Assembly (NCBI GenBank): GCA_032595685.2
Contig: CP159373.1
Location: 3,685,907-3,749,906 of the forward strand
Direction: 5' to 3'
DNA from: Candidatus Electrothrix aestuarii
Lineage (GTDB): Bacteria > Desulfobacterota > Desulfobulbia > Desulfobulbales > Desulfobulbaceae
DNA length: 64,000 bases
In this document: piece after piece, positions 27,394 through 36,643 of the stretch
How the letters are laid out: each line of letters starts with the position of its first letter
Position numbering within the stretch: the stretch's first letter is position 1
Made by a program: the position numbers and the translations under genes
Notes under the pieces: model-generated
What the model was told of the DNA's origin: nothing
Seen by the model: only the letters and a program-made list of their open reading frames with translations
Database searches by the model: none

Positions 27394-27426
27394 AAGGGGA
27401 GGGACGAGAGGCTCTCCCCTTTTTTA
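27394..27426 (+). terminator. Bidirectional intrinsic terminator
   Basis: AAGGGGAG (27394-27401) pairs with CTCCCCTT (27414-27421); a run of six T residues follows on the plus strand and one of seven on the minus strand. It serves the YkgJ-like gene and the convergent transporter gene. Confidence 0.8.
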
Positions 27427-27451
27427 TTTTTTGGCATTAATGAACGAGGGA

Positions 27452-28390
27452 TTAACGATGAATGCATTGGGCACTGGAGCGAAGGCGGGATGCCAGAATG
27501 GAATCGACAAACAGTTGGACAAAATGAAAAAGAAGGCAGACAATTACCGCGTTTCCCGTGTCTTGGTGCAATCCTGCAAGCACGGCCAGGCTGACAGGCA
27601 GGGTTTTTTGAGAAGCAACAAAAAGTAGGGCCTTGGCGTCTTCAGAATTCAGCTGAAGTATTTTTGCTGCCAAGATGTTCAGGCCAAGTAAGAGAAAGTG
27701 AATTATAGAAACCGAGGAAAGCACGGCCAGGTATTCCCCAAGCCCTGTACGAAAAAATTCCTGCCTGGAAACAGACAAAGAAATGTAGACAGCCAGGATA
27801 ACGCAGCTGGAATTAACATAGCTCCAGTTTGCAGAAACCTTTTGTTTGTTCAATACCGTCCTGAGGAGTTTACCAATGATAAAGGGCAGTAAAACCAGAA
27901 GGAGCATTTTGATGAATAGATCCCATTGATTAATCGTGACAGGTCCGCCAGCCTTAAGACAGAGATGGAGCATTGGAGGTAGAGTCAGGATTCCTGTCAG
28001 GTTAAGACTGACTGTGAGCAGCAGAGCCAGAACAGCATTGCCACCACTCACACCGGTAATGACGATTCCAGAGGACAAAGTTGGCGGCACAGCACAGATA
28101 ATAAGCAGGCCTATCACCAAAAAAGAAGGAAGGGCGAGCAGGGTGCTGATCGCCAAGCCGAGTAAGGGGGTCACAATGAGCGATATGATTGCCGCGCTCA
28201 GGAAGATTTTTAACAGGCCTCTATTCAGAGGTATTCCTGCAGTTACGGTTTGATAACCACTCACCAAAAAGATGATCAGAATAGTGAGCTTGATGCCGCC
28301 ACGTCCGGTAAGATAAACGCCTGCTTGTGGGAACATCAGGGCGAAAATGGCCGCTAATATCAGGCCCAGAGGGAGAAAATATTGTCGCAT
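27452..28390 (-). CDS. BASS-like (bile acid:Na+ symporter family) transporter
   Basis: A 312-residue membrane protein with about nine or ten helices of the SBF-like type. Family segments include CAVPPTLSSGIVITGVSGGNAVLALLLTVSLN (seen in parts around residues 100-130), with the conserved polar helix-breaking region that binds sodium and substrate in BASS proteins, and LLFVASQKTLPVSLAVLAGL in the second half. The substrate in bacteria is a small organic anion in several cases, but none can be assigned here. It stands alone, ended by the shared terminator. Confidence 0.82.
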   Translation of the reverse strand: MRQYFLPLGLILAAIFALMFPQAGVYLTGRGGIKLTILIIFLVSGYQTVTAGIPLNRGLLKIFLSAAIISLIVTPLLGLAISTLLALPSFLVIGLLIICAVPPTLSSGIVITGVSGGNAVLALLLTVSLNLTGILTLPPMLHLCLKAGGPVTINQWDLFIKMLLLVLLPFIIGKLLRTVLNKQKVSANWSYVNSSCVILAVYISLSVSRQEFFRTGLGEYLAVLSSVSIIHFLLLGLNILAAKILQLNSEDAKALLFVASQKTLPVSLAVLAGLHQDTGNAVIVCLLFHFVQLFVDSILASRLRSSAQCIHR

Positions 28391-28740
28391 GGAGTTCCTT
28401 AAATATATTAACAGAGAGAAAAGAGATGATTATGTGCCATAAAAAATGCCCAAAATAACTTTTTGCCTTCTTCTTGGCTAGCTCTTTACGCAGTTCACAG
28501 TCTACTTTCTGCTTCCTGGCAGGGAAGATCCCCTCTGCGCAGTTATCATTATAATATTCCTCCCTGTTACATTTCTCCTCTATGGATTTCTCCTTCCCTG
28601 CTAGGATGTTTGCAAAAAAAATAAATTGATTCATCATTATTTTTTTATATTCTCAGGTCGTAGTCAATATTCAAGAAAATAGCATATACAGAAAAAGCAT
28701 TGCGAGGGAGACATTAACTGGATTGCCATAAATTTTTTTT

Positions 28741-28778
28741 TATGTTAGTACGATATTCTTTTATGTTAGTACGATATT
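28741..28778. promoter_or_regulatory. Tandem 17-base direct repeat upstream of the psr operon
   Basis: TATGTTAGTACGATATT occurs at 28741-28757 and again at 28762-28778, identical, 21 bases apart. It lies about 110 bases before the -35 box of the psr promoter, the usual place for an upstream activator. The sequence differs from the nuoD repeat but the layout is the same. Confidence 0.6.
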
Positions 28779-28886
28779 TCTTTTTCATTAATGAGACTCT
28801 GTGGTTCACAGCGTGTCTCGCCAGGCATCCTTCTGTGGTACCTCCCTTGATTGCAAGATATCAAGATGACTCTTTCCTAGAGAGAG

Positions 28887-28916
28887 TTGACAAGGTGCTA
28901 CAGGATGGTGTATGAA
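28887..28916 (+). promoter_or_regulatory. Sigma-70-type promoter of the psrABC-like operon
   Basis: TTGACA at 28887-28892, an 18-base spacer and TATGAA at 28911-28916. Transcription would start about 70 bases before the psrA ATG. The -35 is perfect, the -10 matches four of six positions. Confidence 0.55.
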
Positions 28917-28996
28917 CTGAGATCAATTTTTATGAATGCTATGGCCGGTTTACATAATTATCGGCCTTGGATCTTTCTTTAACTTAGGAGAATATC

Positions 28997-31207
28997 ATGG
29001 CTTTTTCGAGGAGAAACTTTCTCAAGTATGCCGCCATGTCTGCCGGAGGCGCTGTGCTTGCCGACACCCCTTTCATTTCTGCCGAGGCCAGAGCAAAGGC
29101 TGAGGGAGGAAATGTAAAGTATGTGCCGACCAGCTGTGAGATGTGCTTCTGGAAATGCGGCGCCGTTGCTAAAGTAGTTGACGGAAAAGTAGTAAAACTT
29201 GAGGGTAATCCATTCCATCCCCAGAGCCGGGGAAAATTGTGTGCTCGTGGCCAGGCCGGTATTGGTCAGCTCTACGACGAGGACCGCCTGAAACACCCGA
29301 TGATCCTTGATGGCCCTCGGGGTGAGGGAAAGTACAGAAAGGCAAGCTGGGATGAAGCCCTCACCTTGGTAGCGGAGAAGATGAAGGCCATCGCTGAAAA
29401 GCACGGCCCAGAGGCCATTGCTATGATGTCTCATGGCTCTCCTGGTGATTATTTTACCAATGTGCTTAAGGCGATGGGCTCTCGTAATATTGCCTTCCCG
29501 TCTTTTGCTCAATGCAAGGGGATTCGTGATGTGGCATGGGAGTTGACCTTTGGTCATAAGCCCGGCAGCAGCTGTGAGCGTGTTGACATGGAAAACAGCC
29601 GGGTCATCGTTCTCTTGGGTACCCACCTGGGAGAGAATATGCATAATTCCCAGAATCAGGAGTTTGCCGAGGCCGTGAGCCGTGGCGCCAAGATCATTTG
29701 TGTTGATCCTCGCTACTCCACAGCAGCTTCCAAATCTGCCTTCTGGCTTCCGATTAAGCCAGGAACCGATACAGCTCTCTTACTGGCTTGGATCAATATC
29801 GTTATCAGCGAAGAGCTGTATGATAAAGAGTATGTAGAAAAATACACCGTAGGTTTTGACGAGGTCAAAGAAGCGGTAGCGGAGTATACTCCAGAATGGG
29901 CCGCTCAAGAGACCGAGCTCCCCATGCGTCAGATTGTTGAGGCTGTTCGTGAGCTTTGCCGCTACGCACCAAATGTTGTTGTCCATCCGGGTCGCCATTA
30001 TTCCTGGTATGGCAACGACACGCAGCGCGCCCGTGCTGTCGCCATCCTTAACGCCCTGCTCGGTACTTGGGGACGTAAGGGTGGTATGTGGCTGCCTCCT
30101 AAAGCAAAGTTTGCCAGCTTTAATGATGGAAATCCTGCATATCCTGAAGCAAGCAAGCCTCCGGTTATCAAAGGCAACTTCCCCTTTGCCGGTGGAGAAG
30201 GTGTTACCCAGGCTCTGCGAGATACTACTATTAACGGTAAGCCCTATCCCATTAAGGCATGGCTTGTTGCAGGAACCAACCTGATGAAATCCTTGCCGGA
30301 TCAGCGTCTGACTCGTGAGGCGATTGATAGCTTAGATTTCTTTGTTGCTATTGACCTGTTTCCCACCGAAACCGTTATGCTGGCCGATGTTATCCTGCCT
30401 GAATGTACCTATCTGGAAAGGCATGATGGCTTGTTTAAAATCAAGACCCGCGAGGCCGGTGTTGCTATCCGTCAGCCTGCTGTTGAGCCCATGTATGAAA
30501 CCAAGCCTGCTTGGTGGATTGGGAGTGAGCTCTGCAAAAAATTAGGGCTTAAGGAATATGCGGTTAAAGGTGACGGTATGGATGCTTGGGAAGATCGTAT
30601 GCGTCGTCAGGCTGAGGCTTGGGGCGTAGATTTTGAGCAATTATCCAAGCATACCGGATACGTTACCATCCCAGACAGTGAGAAGCCCTATATCACTGAA
30701 GACAACCAGCCTGTTTTCGGGACGTTCTCGGAAAAAATCGAGCTGTACAGTGAGGAGCTGGAAGGGGAAGGCTTTGATCCGGTACCACAATACGAGCCGG
30801 TTGAGCAGCCTCCGAAAAATATGTTTCGTCTGATCTACGGCCGCAGCCCGGTACACACCTTCAGTCGTACAATCAACACCCAATGGCTCTGGGAGCTTCA
30901 TAAGGAAAACGAGGTCTGGCTGAACAAGAAAGAGGCCGAGCGCCTCGGCATCAAGAACGGTCAGTATGTTGTTCTGGAAAATCAAGACGGTATACGCTGC
31001 AATAGGATAAAGGTTAAGGCTACCGAACGAATTCGCCAGGATTGTGTGTATATGGTGCATGGCTTTGGCCATAATGCGCCGAGACTGAGCCGGGCAAACA
31101 AAAGCGGTGCCGATGATCAGCAGCTGATAAGCAAATATATCGAAGATCCGATTACCGGCGGTACCGGAATGCGGGTTAACTTTGTTAAGATAATCAAGGA
31201 GGCCTGA
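28997..31207 (+). CDS. psrA: Molybdopterin oxidoreductase, polysulfide/thiosulfate reductase-like catalytic subunit
   Basis: A 736-residue member of the DMSO-reductase superfamily. A Tat signal (Arg5-Arg6 in SRRNFLK) sends it folded across the inner membrane. Cys47, Cys50, Cys54 and Cys82 bind a [4Fe-4S] cluster; Cys173 in AQCKGIRD is the probable molybdenum ligand. The C-terminal MPT-binding domain ends normally. The closest pattern is PsrA/PhsA, which reduces polysulfide or thiosulfate, or runs in reverse in sulfur oxidisers or disproportionators. It is the first gene of a three-gene operon with an iron-sulfur subunit and a NrfD-like anchor. TTAGGAGAAT precedes the ATG. The exact substrate cannot be fixed from sequence. 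Confidence 0.9.
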   Translation: MAFSRRNFLKYAAMSAGGAVLADTPFISAEARAKAEGGNVKYVPTSCEMCFWKCGAVAKVVDGKVVKLEGNPFHPQSRGKLCARGQAGIGQLYDEDRLKHPMILDGPRGEGKYRKASWDEALTLVAEKMKAIAEKHGPEAIAMMSHGSPGDYFTNVLKAMGSRNIAFPSFAQCKGIRDVAWELTFGHKPGSSCERVDMENSRVIVLLGTHLGENMHNSQNQEFAEAVSRGAKIICVDPRYSTAASKSAFWLPIKPGTDTALLLAWINIVISEELYDKEYVEKYTVGFDEVKEAVAEYTPEWAAQETELPMRQIVEAVRELCRYAPNVVVHPGRHYSWYGNDTQRARAVAILNALLGTWGRKGGMWLPPKAKFASFNDGNPAYPEASKPPVIKGNFPFAGGEGVTQALRDTTINGKPYPIKAWLVAGTNLMKSLPDQRLTREAIDSLDFFVAIDLFPTETVMLADVILPECTYLERHDGLFKIKTREAGVAIRQPAVEPMYETKPAWWIGSELCKKLGLKEYAVKGDGMDAWEDRMRRQAEAWGVDFEQLSKHTGYVTIPDSEKPYITEDNQPVFGTFSEKIELYSEELEGEGFDPVPQYEPVEQPPKNMFRLIYGRSPVHTFSRTINTQWLWELHKENEVWLNKKEAERLGIKNGQYVVLENQDGIRCNRIKVKATERIRQDCVYMVHGFGHNAPRLSRANKSGADDQQLISKYIEDPITGGTGMRVNFVKIIKEA

Positions 31208-31208
31208 T

Positions 31209-31766
31209 ATGCCCAGATACGCCATGGTCATAGACCAGTCAAGATGCATCGGCTGCATGGCATGTGTAGTGGCATGCAAGCGCGAGAACGATGTGCCGCC
31301 GGAAAATTACCGCACCCGGGTTCTTGAGATAGTGCAGGGAACCTATCCTACGCTGACAACAGAGATGCGTTCCGAGCTCTGTAATCATTGTGATAATGCA
31401 CCCTGTGTAAGCATCTGTCCTACAGGTGCTTCTCATCACGAGGAAGACGGCACGGTCCAGATTGATCGCAAGAAATGTGTTGGTTGTAAGGCCTGTATTA
31501 CCTCTTGCCCTTATAATGTGCGCTACATTAATGAAGAGCACGGTTATGCCGATAAGTGCTCTTTCTGTCAGCATCGCCTGCGCGAAGGTAAGAAGCCAGC
31601 CTGTGTTGCTACCTGTGTCGGCGGTTCAAGGATCTTCGGCGACCTGGATGATCCTGAGAGTGAAGTATCAAAAATTCTGCGGAGAGTTGGTCATCGGGTG
31701 CTGAAGAAGGAAGTCGGAACCGGACCGAATATCTATTATATTAACCAGTATCCGAAAAGAGCTTAA
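31209..31766 (+). CDS. psrB: Four-cluster ferredoxin-like subunit of the Psr-type enzyme
   Basis: A 185-residue electron-transfer subunit with sixteen cysteines in four motifs: CIGCMACVVACK, CNHCDNAPCVSICP, CVGCKACITSCP and CSFCQHRLREGKKPACVATC, enough for four [4Fe-4S] clusters. It has no signal of its own and would travel with PsrA through the Tat pathway. The ATG lies two bases after the psrA stop, with AAGGAGG within the end of psrA, so translation is coupled. It passes electrons between the membrane anchor and the Mo subunit. Confidence 0.93.
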   Translation: MPRYAMVIDQSRCIGCMACVVACKRENDVPPENYRTRVLEIVQGTYPTLTTEMRSELCNHCDNAPCVSICPTGASHHEEDGTVQIDRKKCVGCKACITSCPYNVRYINEEHGYADKCSFCQHRLREGKKPACVATCVGGSRIFGDLDDPESEVSKILRRVGHRVLKKEVGTGPNIYYINQYPKRA

Positions 31767-31778
31767 GGAGGAGATATC

Positions 31779-32759
31779 ATGGAACTGAGTATCACCGGCA
31801 CCAATGCCATTACTTACCCGGTCATGCATGTCTGGGACTGGCGGGTTGCCATTTATCTCTTTCTCGGTGGTCTTTCCGGCGGGTTAATGACGATGAGTGC
31901 GATCAACTACCTGCGCCCAGGAAGAAAAGGTCCTATGCAGAGCGTCTGCTGCTGGCAAATTCCTGTAATGGCACCGATTCTGCTTTCAATCGGCCTGTTT
32001 TTTCTTTGGCTGGATCTGGAGCGGAAGTTGCACGGCTATCTGTTTTATATGACCTTTAAGCCCCTTTCTCCCATGAGCTGGGGGGCGTGGATTGTCCTGG
32101 TCATCTATCCGTTAATGATTCTCTACGCTTTAGCAGCCCTGCCGGACGAGGTTAAAGCACGAATCAAGAACGGCTTTGTGAAAAACGTAGCAGATGCTGT
32201 GGCTCCGCATCTGTCCAAGCTGGCAAAGCTCAACGTGGTTTTTGGTGTTCTGTTGTCTATTTACACCGGTATCCTGTTGAGCACCTTTGTTGCCCGTCCT
32301 CTTTGGAATTCTGCCATCCTGCCGCTTCTGTTTCTGGCCAGTGGTATGAGTACCGGAGCTGCGGTTATGATAATTATCGCCAAAAACAAAGAGGTAAAAC
32401 TTTTCTTTACCAAGTTGGACATTTGGTTGATATTTTTCGAGCTTCTGGTTCTTGCTCTGATGTTCTATGGGCATTACACAGCAGATGCAGCGCATCGAGC
32501 GGCAATTATGCCTTTCTTCAACAGCTCACACGATACCTTTCCGTATTTTCTGAGCATTATCACCATCGGTATTCTTTTGCCCTTGGCAATCGTCCTGAAG
32601 TTCCTTGAGGTAACAGGAAAGCATACTGAAGAGGTCTCTGGTTTCGGACTTTTCCTGATGAACACCAGTGCTATTTTTGTTCTGATTGGTGGGGCGATTA
32701 TTCGTTTTGCTTTGGTTTATGCAGGACAGCTTTCAGGCTATGGCTATAATATGATGTAG
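31779..32759 (+). CDS. psrC: NrfD/PsrC-like membrane anchor
   Basis: A 326-residue inner-membrane protein with eight or nine helices of the NrfD/PsrC family, which exchanges electrons with the quinone pool for the periplasmic PsrAB part. FLGGLSGGLMTMSAINYL in the first helix pair and FKPLSPMSWGAWIVL are typical segments. GGAGGAGATATC precedes the ATG. It is the last gene of the operon, followed by a strong terminator. Confidence 0.93.
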   Translation: MELSITGTNAITYPVMHVWDWRVAIYLFLGGLSGGLMTMSAINYLRPGRKGPMQSVCCWQIPVMAPILLSIGLFFLWLDLERKLHGYLFYMTFKPLSPMSWGAWIVLVIYPLMILYALAALPDEVKARIKNGFVKNVADAVAPHLSKLAKLNVVFGVLLSIYTGILLSTFVARPLWNSAILPLLFLASGMSTGAAVMIIIAKNKEVKLFFTKLDIWLIFFELLVLALMFYGHYTADAAHRAAIMPFFNSSHDTFPYFLSIITIGILLPLAIVLKFLEVTGKHTEEVSGFGLFLMNTSAIFVLIGGAIIRFALVYAGQLSGYGYNMM

Positions 32760-32784
32760 TCGCCTTTTTCCTGAATTGAGCTGA

Positions 32785-32833
32785 ATAAAAAAATCCGTCG
32801 TGTTGCTGTGGGCAGCACGGCGGATTTTTTTTG
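32785..32833 (+). terminator. Intrinsic terminator of the psr operon
   Basis: AAATCCGTCGTG and its imperfect complement CACGGCGGATTT pair around a short loop, followed by eight T residues (to about 32832), 30 bases after the psrC stop. Confidence 0.9.
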
Positions 32834-32940
32834 TCATATATTTTGAGGGGCGAGAAGCAGGGAGGATAGTAGGCTCCACTGGTGTGCGTGATGTATGGAG
32901 GGAAGAAAATAAGTAGGGATGAAGTTTGTTTTGAAGCCCC

Positions 32941-33090
32941 TCAGGTCACCCGGAAAACTTCCTCCAGGGTGGTGACACCTTCCAGCACTTTGCGCAGACC
33001 ATCCATGCGTAAGGTCAGCATAGGATTCTCCGCATCATGTATCGCCTCCCGTTTGATCTGTCCGGCATCGGAGGTGGTGAGCATGATGCT
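32941..33090 (-). pseudogene. C-terminal remnant of a GspE/PulE-type secretion ATPase
   Basis: Reading back from a TGA at 32941-32943, about 49 codons give TTSDAGQIKREAIHDAE, then LRMDGLRKVLEGVTTLEEV and FRVT, the characteristic end of GspE/PilB-type ATPases. The frame continues past about 33090 only into sequence of the next gene, so the ATP-binding part is missing. It is a broken gene left after deletion or insertion. It may have belonged to the secretion system seen at the left edge of the window or to another copy. Confidence 0.75.
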
Positions 33091-33101
33091 CTTGATATAA
33101 A

Positions 33102-33980
33102 CTACGAAGCAAGCATTTCTGCCATAAAATCCGATTGCAGAGTTAAACCAAAATCATTGCCCGTGGCCTGAAGGGTGAGGATTTTGCCCTGATAGAGGGT
33201 GAAGATGTCTATGCCCAGGGTTTCAACCAGCTGATTTGTGGGCGCTGTGCCGAAGAGTTCTCCTTTATGGGTTCCTTTGACCTTACGGCGTATGGCCACC
33301 TTATCCCCTTCAAGGGTTTCTCCGGCAATGGCAAAGGTGATATCGGGAAAGGCTTTGCGGATATTCCGGACAAACCCCTTCAAACCCTCCCTTCCACGAA
33401 AGGGCTCGGGTCTGTCCTGCACGATAAAATGAAAATGGCGGTCAATGATCTCGTCGATAACATCCAGGTTGCCCTGGTTCAGCACTTCGTTGAAGTAGCG
33501 GCGGACAAGGACCTGATTCGCTTCCCGGCTTGATGAGGACGCTGGTTGCTTGTACGGCAACACACCCAGCTGGGTCATGAGGCTGGCCGTATCCTCATCA
33601 GCTGTGGATTCTACTATTTTGCCGTCCTTTATTTTATGCCAGGTTACGCCATGAATTTCAAAGTTACTGACAATCGGGGTGATATCTCCCCGATCTGTAT
33701 AGGCTAAGGAACCGTCTGTGTGGGTGCCACCACTTCGCCAGTGGGTGACCACTGTATCGCTATCAGCCATCATCTCACAGACATGAATATAAAAATGAGC
33801 AACCTTTTGGTGCAGTATTTTGACCAGCTCCTTGAGATTATCCGGTCCCCTACAGGGCTCTGGCAGGGAGGGGGCCGTAAAAACAAAATCAGGCGACAAG
33901 AGTTCGTCAAGGGCATCCAGTCGGCCAAGGTTCATGACCTCTAAAAAATAACGACGGACTATTTCTTTATTTTTATGCAT
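33102..33980 (-). CDS. Protein with two SnoaL/NTF2-like domains
   Basis: A 292-residue protein made of two related SnoaL-like (NTF2-fold) domains, residues about 1-140 and 155-290. Each begins with NKEIVRRYFLEVMNLGRLD or NQVLVRRYFNEVLNQGNLD and contains the PEPCRG or PEPFRG turn and a WHKIKDGKIVE or LYQGKI strand. Such cone-shaped folds bind small hydrophobic molecules and can be cyclases, isomerases or carriers; the function here is unknown. It sits directly against the GspE remnant, so its arrival may explain that truncation. Confidence 0.82.
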   Translation of the reverse strand: MHKNKEIVRRYFLEVMNLGRLDALDELLSPDFVFTAPSLPEPCRGPDNLKELVKILHQKVAHFYIHVCEMMADSDTVVTHWRSGGTHTDGSLAYTDRGDITPIVSNFEIHGVTWHKIKDGKIVESTADEDTASLMTQLGVLPYKQPASSSSREANQVLVRRYFNEVLNQGNLDVIDEIIDRHFHFIVQDRPEPFRGREGLKGFVRNIRKAFPDITFAIAGETLEGDKVAIRRKVKGTHKGELFGTAPTNQLVETLGIDIFTLYQGKILTLQATGNDFGLTLQSDFMAEMLAS

Positions 33981-34182
33981 AACAGAACATTATGGTGAGA
34001 TGGTGTTATGATGACAGGCCTTTTTCTGTATTACAGAACCACGGCAGGGAAAGGGAGTCAATAAAAAAATAGTGTTATATCAGAGGGGAGGGCTTGTTGT
34101 GCCCGCAGGGAAGTGGATAATTCCCCTTAGCTTTTTTTAAAAAGATCGTGTTGTATTTATTTGAGATAAAGTGTCTTTCAGT

Positions 34183-36306
34183 TCAATCTTGTGCTTTCCC
34201 GGGATAGACAACAAAGACCGGATTTTTGCAGTTTTCGACCACCACATTGGCCAGGGACCCCAGGATGCACCGTTTCATCCCCTTGAGTTCAGAGGCTGTC
34301 ATAATAATCAGGTCATGATAGCGGGCTTCCCTGAGGATGGATTCCAGGGGGGATTCCGAGGCCTCAGCAAGGCAGCGGATGGAATCTGCATCATAGACCG
34401 TTGAATTGGCCCAACTCTCCAGCTTTTTTTCCGTGCTCCGGATCTCGTCCGGGGTGCTATCGGCAAAGAGGAGCTGCTGAAAGGTCAGTTGGGGGTGGCA
34501 GGAGGTTATCATGGCCTCAATAATGGGCAGCAAGGTTTTCAGCTCTTCTTTTTGAATAAAGGGGATCAGGATTCGTTCCCAGGTCATTGTTCCGACAAAG
34601 CGAACCGCAATAATCGGGCAGTGGACAGCAGAGGAAACCGGATCAAGGACACGCTGAAATTTGAGCGGGGCCCTGCTGATAGGATAGCCCAGGACCAGGG
34701 CTTTGGCATTATGTTTTTGGGTTGCAGCAATAAGAGCTGTGGCCCGTTTATCGTACAGAACCTCTGTTTGTATAGGATAACCCAGAAGCGATGCCTCGTC
34801 GGTCTCTGGTAAGAAGAGGTCTCTGAGCTTTTCCTCGCTGAGTTTTTCTTCCTCTTTTTCTCGTGCCCGCACCGCTAAGGGCAGGGCATCAAAATGATGG
34901 GCCAGGATGGTGGCGACTCGGGTTAGGGCTCTGGCGGTGGCAAAATGCCAGGTTCCTACCACAACTACCCCGACGGGTGAGGCTGGCGGCTGTATCTCAC
35001 CGAGAGACCAGGGCTCCAGAGAAGGACTCGCTCCCTGTGAGTCCTTTAAGGTAAAGAGACGGGTGAAGAATGAGTTTGACTGTTTGCGTGCGAGGTCCTG
35101 ATTGATTTCTCCGGCTTTTTCCATAGTTATCCTGACCAGTACAGGGCCACAGAGCTCGGCAAGGACCACCCCGGCCAGCACCACAGGGGTGATGGTTGAG
35201 GACCAGTCCGCCAGCTTGGGGTCTGTGCTGACCATGAAAACAAAGCCGATAGCCACACCGGCCTGGGGAATAAGTGAGAGGCCGAGGTAGTTACGGACAT
35301 GTTTTGTTGCTCCGGAGAGGTAGGCACCGAGCCAGCTTCCGCAATATTTGCCGATAATGCGGGCGAGGAAATAGGCTATGCCCACCCAGCCTGCCAGTTT
35401 GAGGGCAGAGAGGTCCAGGTGAACCCCGGCCAGGGTGAAAAAAAGGACATAGATAGGGGGTTCAAATCCGTTAATAATGCGAAAAAGACGGACATCCCGC
35501 TCAGCCCGGTTAATCATGACAAAACCGGCTATCATCCCGGCCAGCAGAGAGGAGAGGTGGAGCTGGCGGGTGAGCTCGCCGCAGAGGAGGAGCAGGGCCA
35601 AGCCAGCGGTGAGCATTTCTCCGTTATTATGGAGCTTGTCTAGCGCCTTGTCAATGATGAGGCCGGTGAGTATGCCGACAAGCAGGGAGCCGCCGATTTC
35701 ATAGAGGCAGAAGAGCAGGGAGGAAAGGGAAAGCCCTTCCGTACCTGCGAGATTATGGGCCGTGGAGACCGCTATGCCAAAGACCATAATGGCGATGGCA
35801 TCGGTTGCTGCCACAACGGCTAAGAGGGTTGAGGTCTTCGGACCTCTGGCGCCCAGCTCGCGAATAACATGTAAAATGGTGGCTGGGGCCGTGGCAACGG
35901 AGATGGCTCCTAACAGTATGGAGAGAATAACCTGATGGAGGGTTATTTTTCCGGTACCGGAGGTCAACCATGTGATGTACAGGGTGACAAGCATGACCAC
36001 GGTGAACCCGACCAAGGCCTGGAGCAGGGCTATATAGGCGACGTTTTTTCTCATGCCGTCAAGACGCCGAAGCTCCACGTGTTCACCAATACCAAAGGCG
36101 ATGAGCATCAGGGCGATGCTGGTGAAATGATCCAGTTGGTGACCGAGCAGGTCAGTGGTCATAAGGCCGAGACCTGATTCCCCCAGGAGCAGGCCCGCCA
36201 GGATGAAACCGGTCACCGAGGGGAGGCGCAGCATTTGGGCAAGCTTGGCAACAGCAAGGCCGGTGCCTAAGAGGACGGCTATGCCGAAGGTGGCGTCGTA
36301 TATCAT
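34183..36306 (-). CDS. CPA2-type Na+/H+ antiporter fused to Usp-like domains
   Basis: A 707-residue protein. Residues about 1-400 form the 12-13 helix cation:proton antiporter core, with MLRLPSVTGFILAGLLLGE early on and VVAATDAIAIMVFGIAVS, which holds an acidic residue of the transport site. After a linker, residues about 430-707 contain a cytosolic Usp-like (universal stress) region, with KALVLGYPISRAPLKFQRVLD and a final ILGSLANVVVENCKNPVFVV typical of the Usp ATP-binding end. Usp domains probably sense nucleotide or stress. The start region (first 24 codons) is present in two further truncated copies at 36980-37020 and 38507-38579. Confidence 0.88.
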   Translation of the reverse strand: MIYDATFGIAVLLGTGLAVAKLAQMLRLPSVTGFILAGLLLGESGLGLMTTDLLGHQLDHFTSIALMLIAFGIGEHVELRRLDGMRKNVAYIALLQALVGFTVVMLVTLYITWLTSGTGKITLHQVILSILLGAISVATAPATILHVIRELGARGPKTSTLLAVVAATDAIAIMVFGIAVSTAHNLAGTEGLSLSSLLFCLYEIGGSLLVGILTGLIIDKALDKLHNNGEMLTAGLALLLLCGELTRQLHLSSLLAGMIAGFVMINRAERDVRLFRIINGFEPPIYVLFFTLAGVHLDLSALKLAGWVGIAYFLARIIGKYCGSWLGAYLSGATKHVRNYLGLSLIPQAGVAIGFVFMVSTDPKLADWSSTITPVVLAGVVLAELCGPVLVRITMEKAGEINQDLARKQSNSFFTRLFTLKDSQGASPSLEPWSLGEIQPPASPVGVVVVGTWHFATARALTRVATILAHHFDALPLAVRAREKEEEKLSEEKLRDLFLPETDEASLLGYPIQTEVLYDKRATALIAATQKHNAKALVLGYPISRAPLKFQRVLDPVSSAVHCPIIAVRFVGTMTWERILIPFIQKEELKTLLPIIEAMITSCHPQLTFQQLLFADSTPDEIRSTEKKLESWANSTVYDADSIRCLAEASESPLESILREARYHDLIIMTASELKGMKRCILGSLANVVVENCKNPVFVVYPGKAQD

Positions 36307-36324
36307 TAAAAGTAAAGCGTCTTT

Positions 36325-36642
36325 TTAGGACGCTCCCTGAGGGCGAGCAGGTTCGGCGACCAAGCGAACCCCGAGGGCTGCGCATACTCGGTTGATTGTG
36401 TCAAATCGGGGTTTGGCATTCGGTCTAAGCGCTTTATACAAGGCTTCACGGGTTATTCCGGTGGATTTAGCTATTTCCGTCATTCCTTTGGCTCGTGCGA
36501 TATCCCCCAAAGCAGCGGCCAGAAGGGAAGGGTCGTTTTCCCCGATCACGATTGTGAGGTAAGCGGCAATATCTTCATCATTTTGCAGGAATTTTGCCGA
36601 ATCAAAATCAGGTAGATCAGCAACCTTTCTTTTTCTGCTCAT
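36325..36642 (-). CDS. Antitoxin, HTH-type (HigA-like addiction module antidote)
   Basis: A 105-residue antitoxin of the addiction-module antidote family. DFDSAKFLQNDEDIAAYLT is the usual N-terminus; a helix-turn-helix follows (AKGMTEIAKSTGITREALYKAL) and then FDTINRVCAALGVRL. It would bind the toxin and repress their shared promoter. GGAGG lies six bases before ATG 36642, inside the end of the toxin gene. The toxin gene comes first and its stop is separated from this ATG by one base. It is part of a cassette inserted at the antiporter start codon. Confidence 0.88.
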   Translation of the reverse strand: MSRKRKVADLPDFDSAKFLQNDEDIAAYLTIVIGENDPSLLAAALGDIARAKGMTEIAKSTGITREALYKALRPNAKPRFDTINRVCAALGVRLVAEPARPQGAS

Positions 36643-36643
36643 G

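Larger units (their letters stand above)
28391..28996. other. Long regulatory gap upstream of psrA
   Basis: About 600 bases between divergent transcription units. It holds a tandem direct repeat (28741-28778) and a good promoter-like sequence (28887-28916) in front of psrA. A 138-codon minus-strand frame (28221-28637) overlaps the transporter gene and looks like a shadow. Confidence 0.6.

Noticed and set aside
28221-28637. 138-codon frame upstream of the BASS-like transporter
   Set aside because: It overlaps the start of the transporter in another frame and shows no family pattern.
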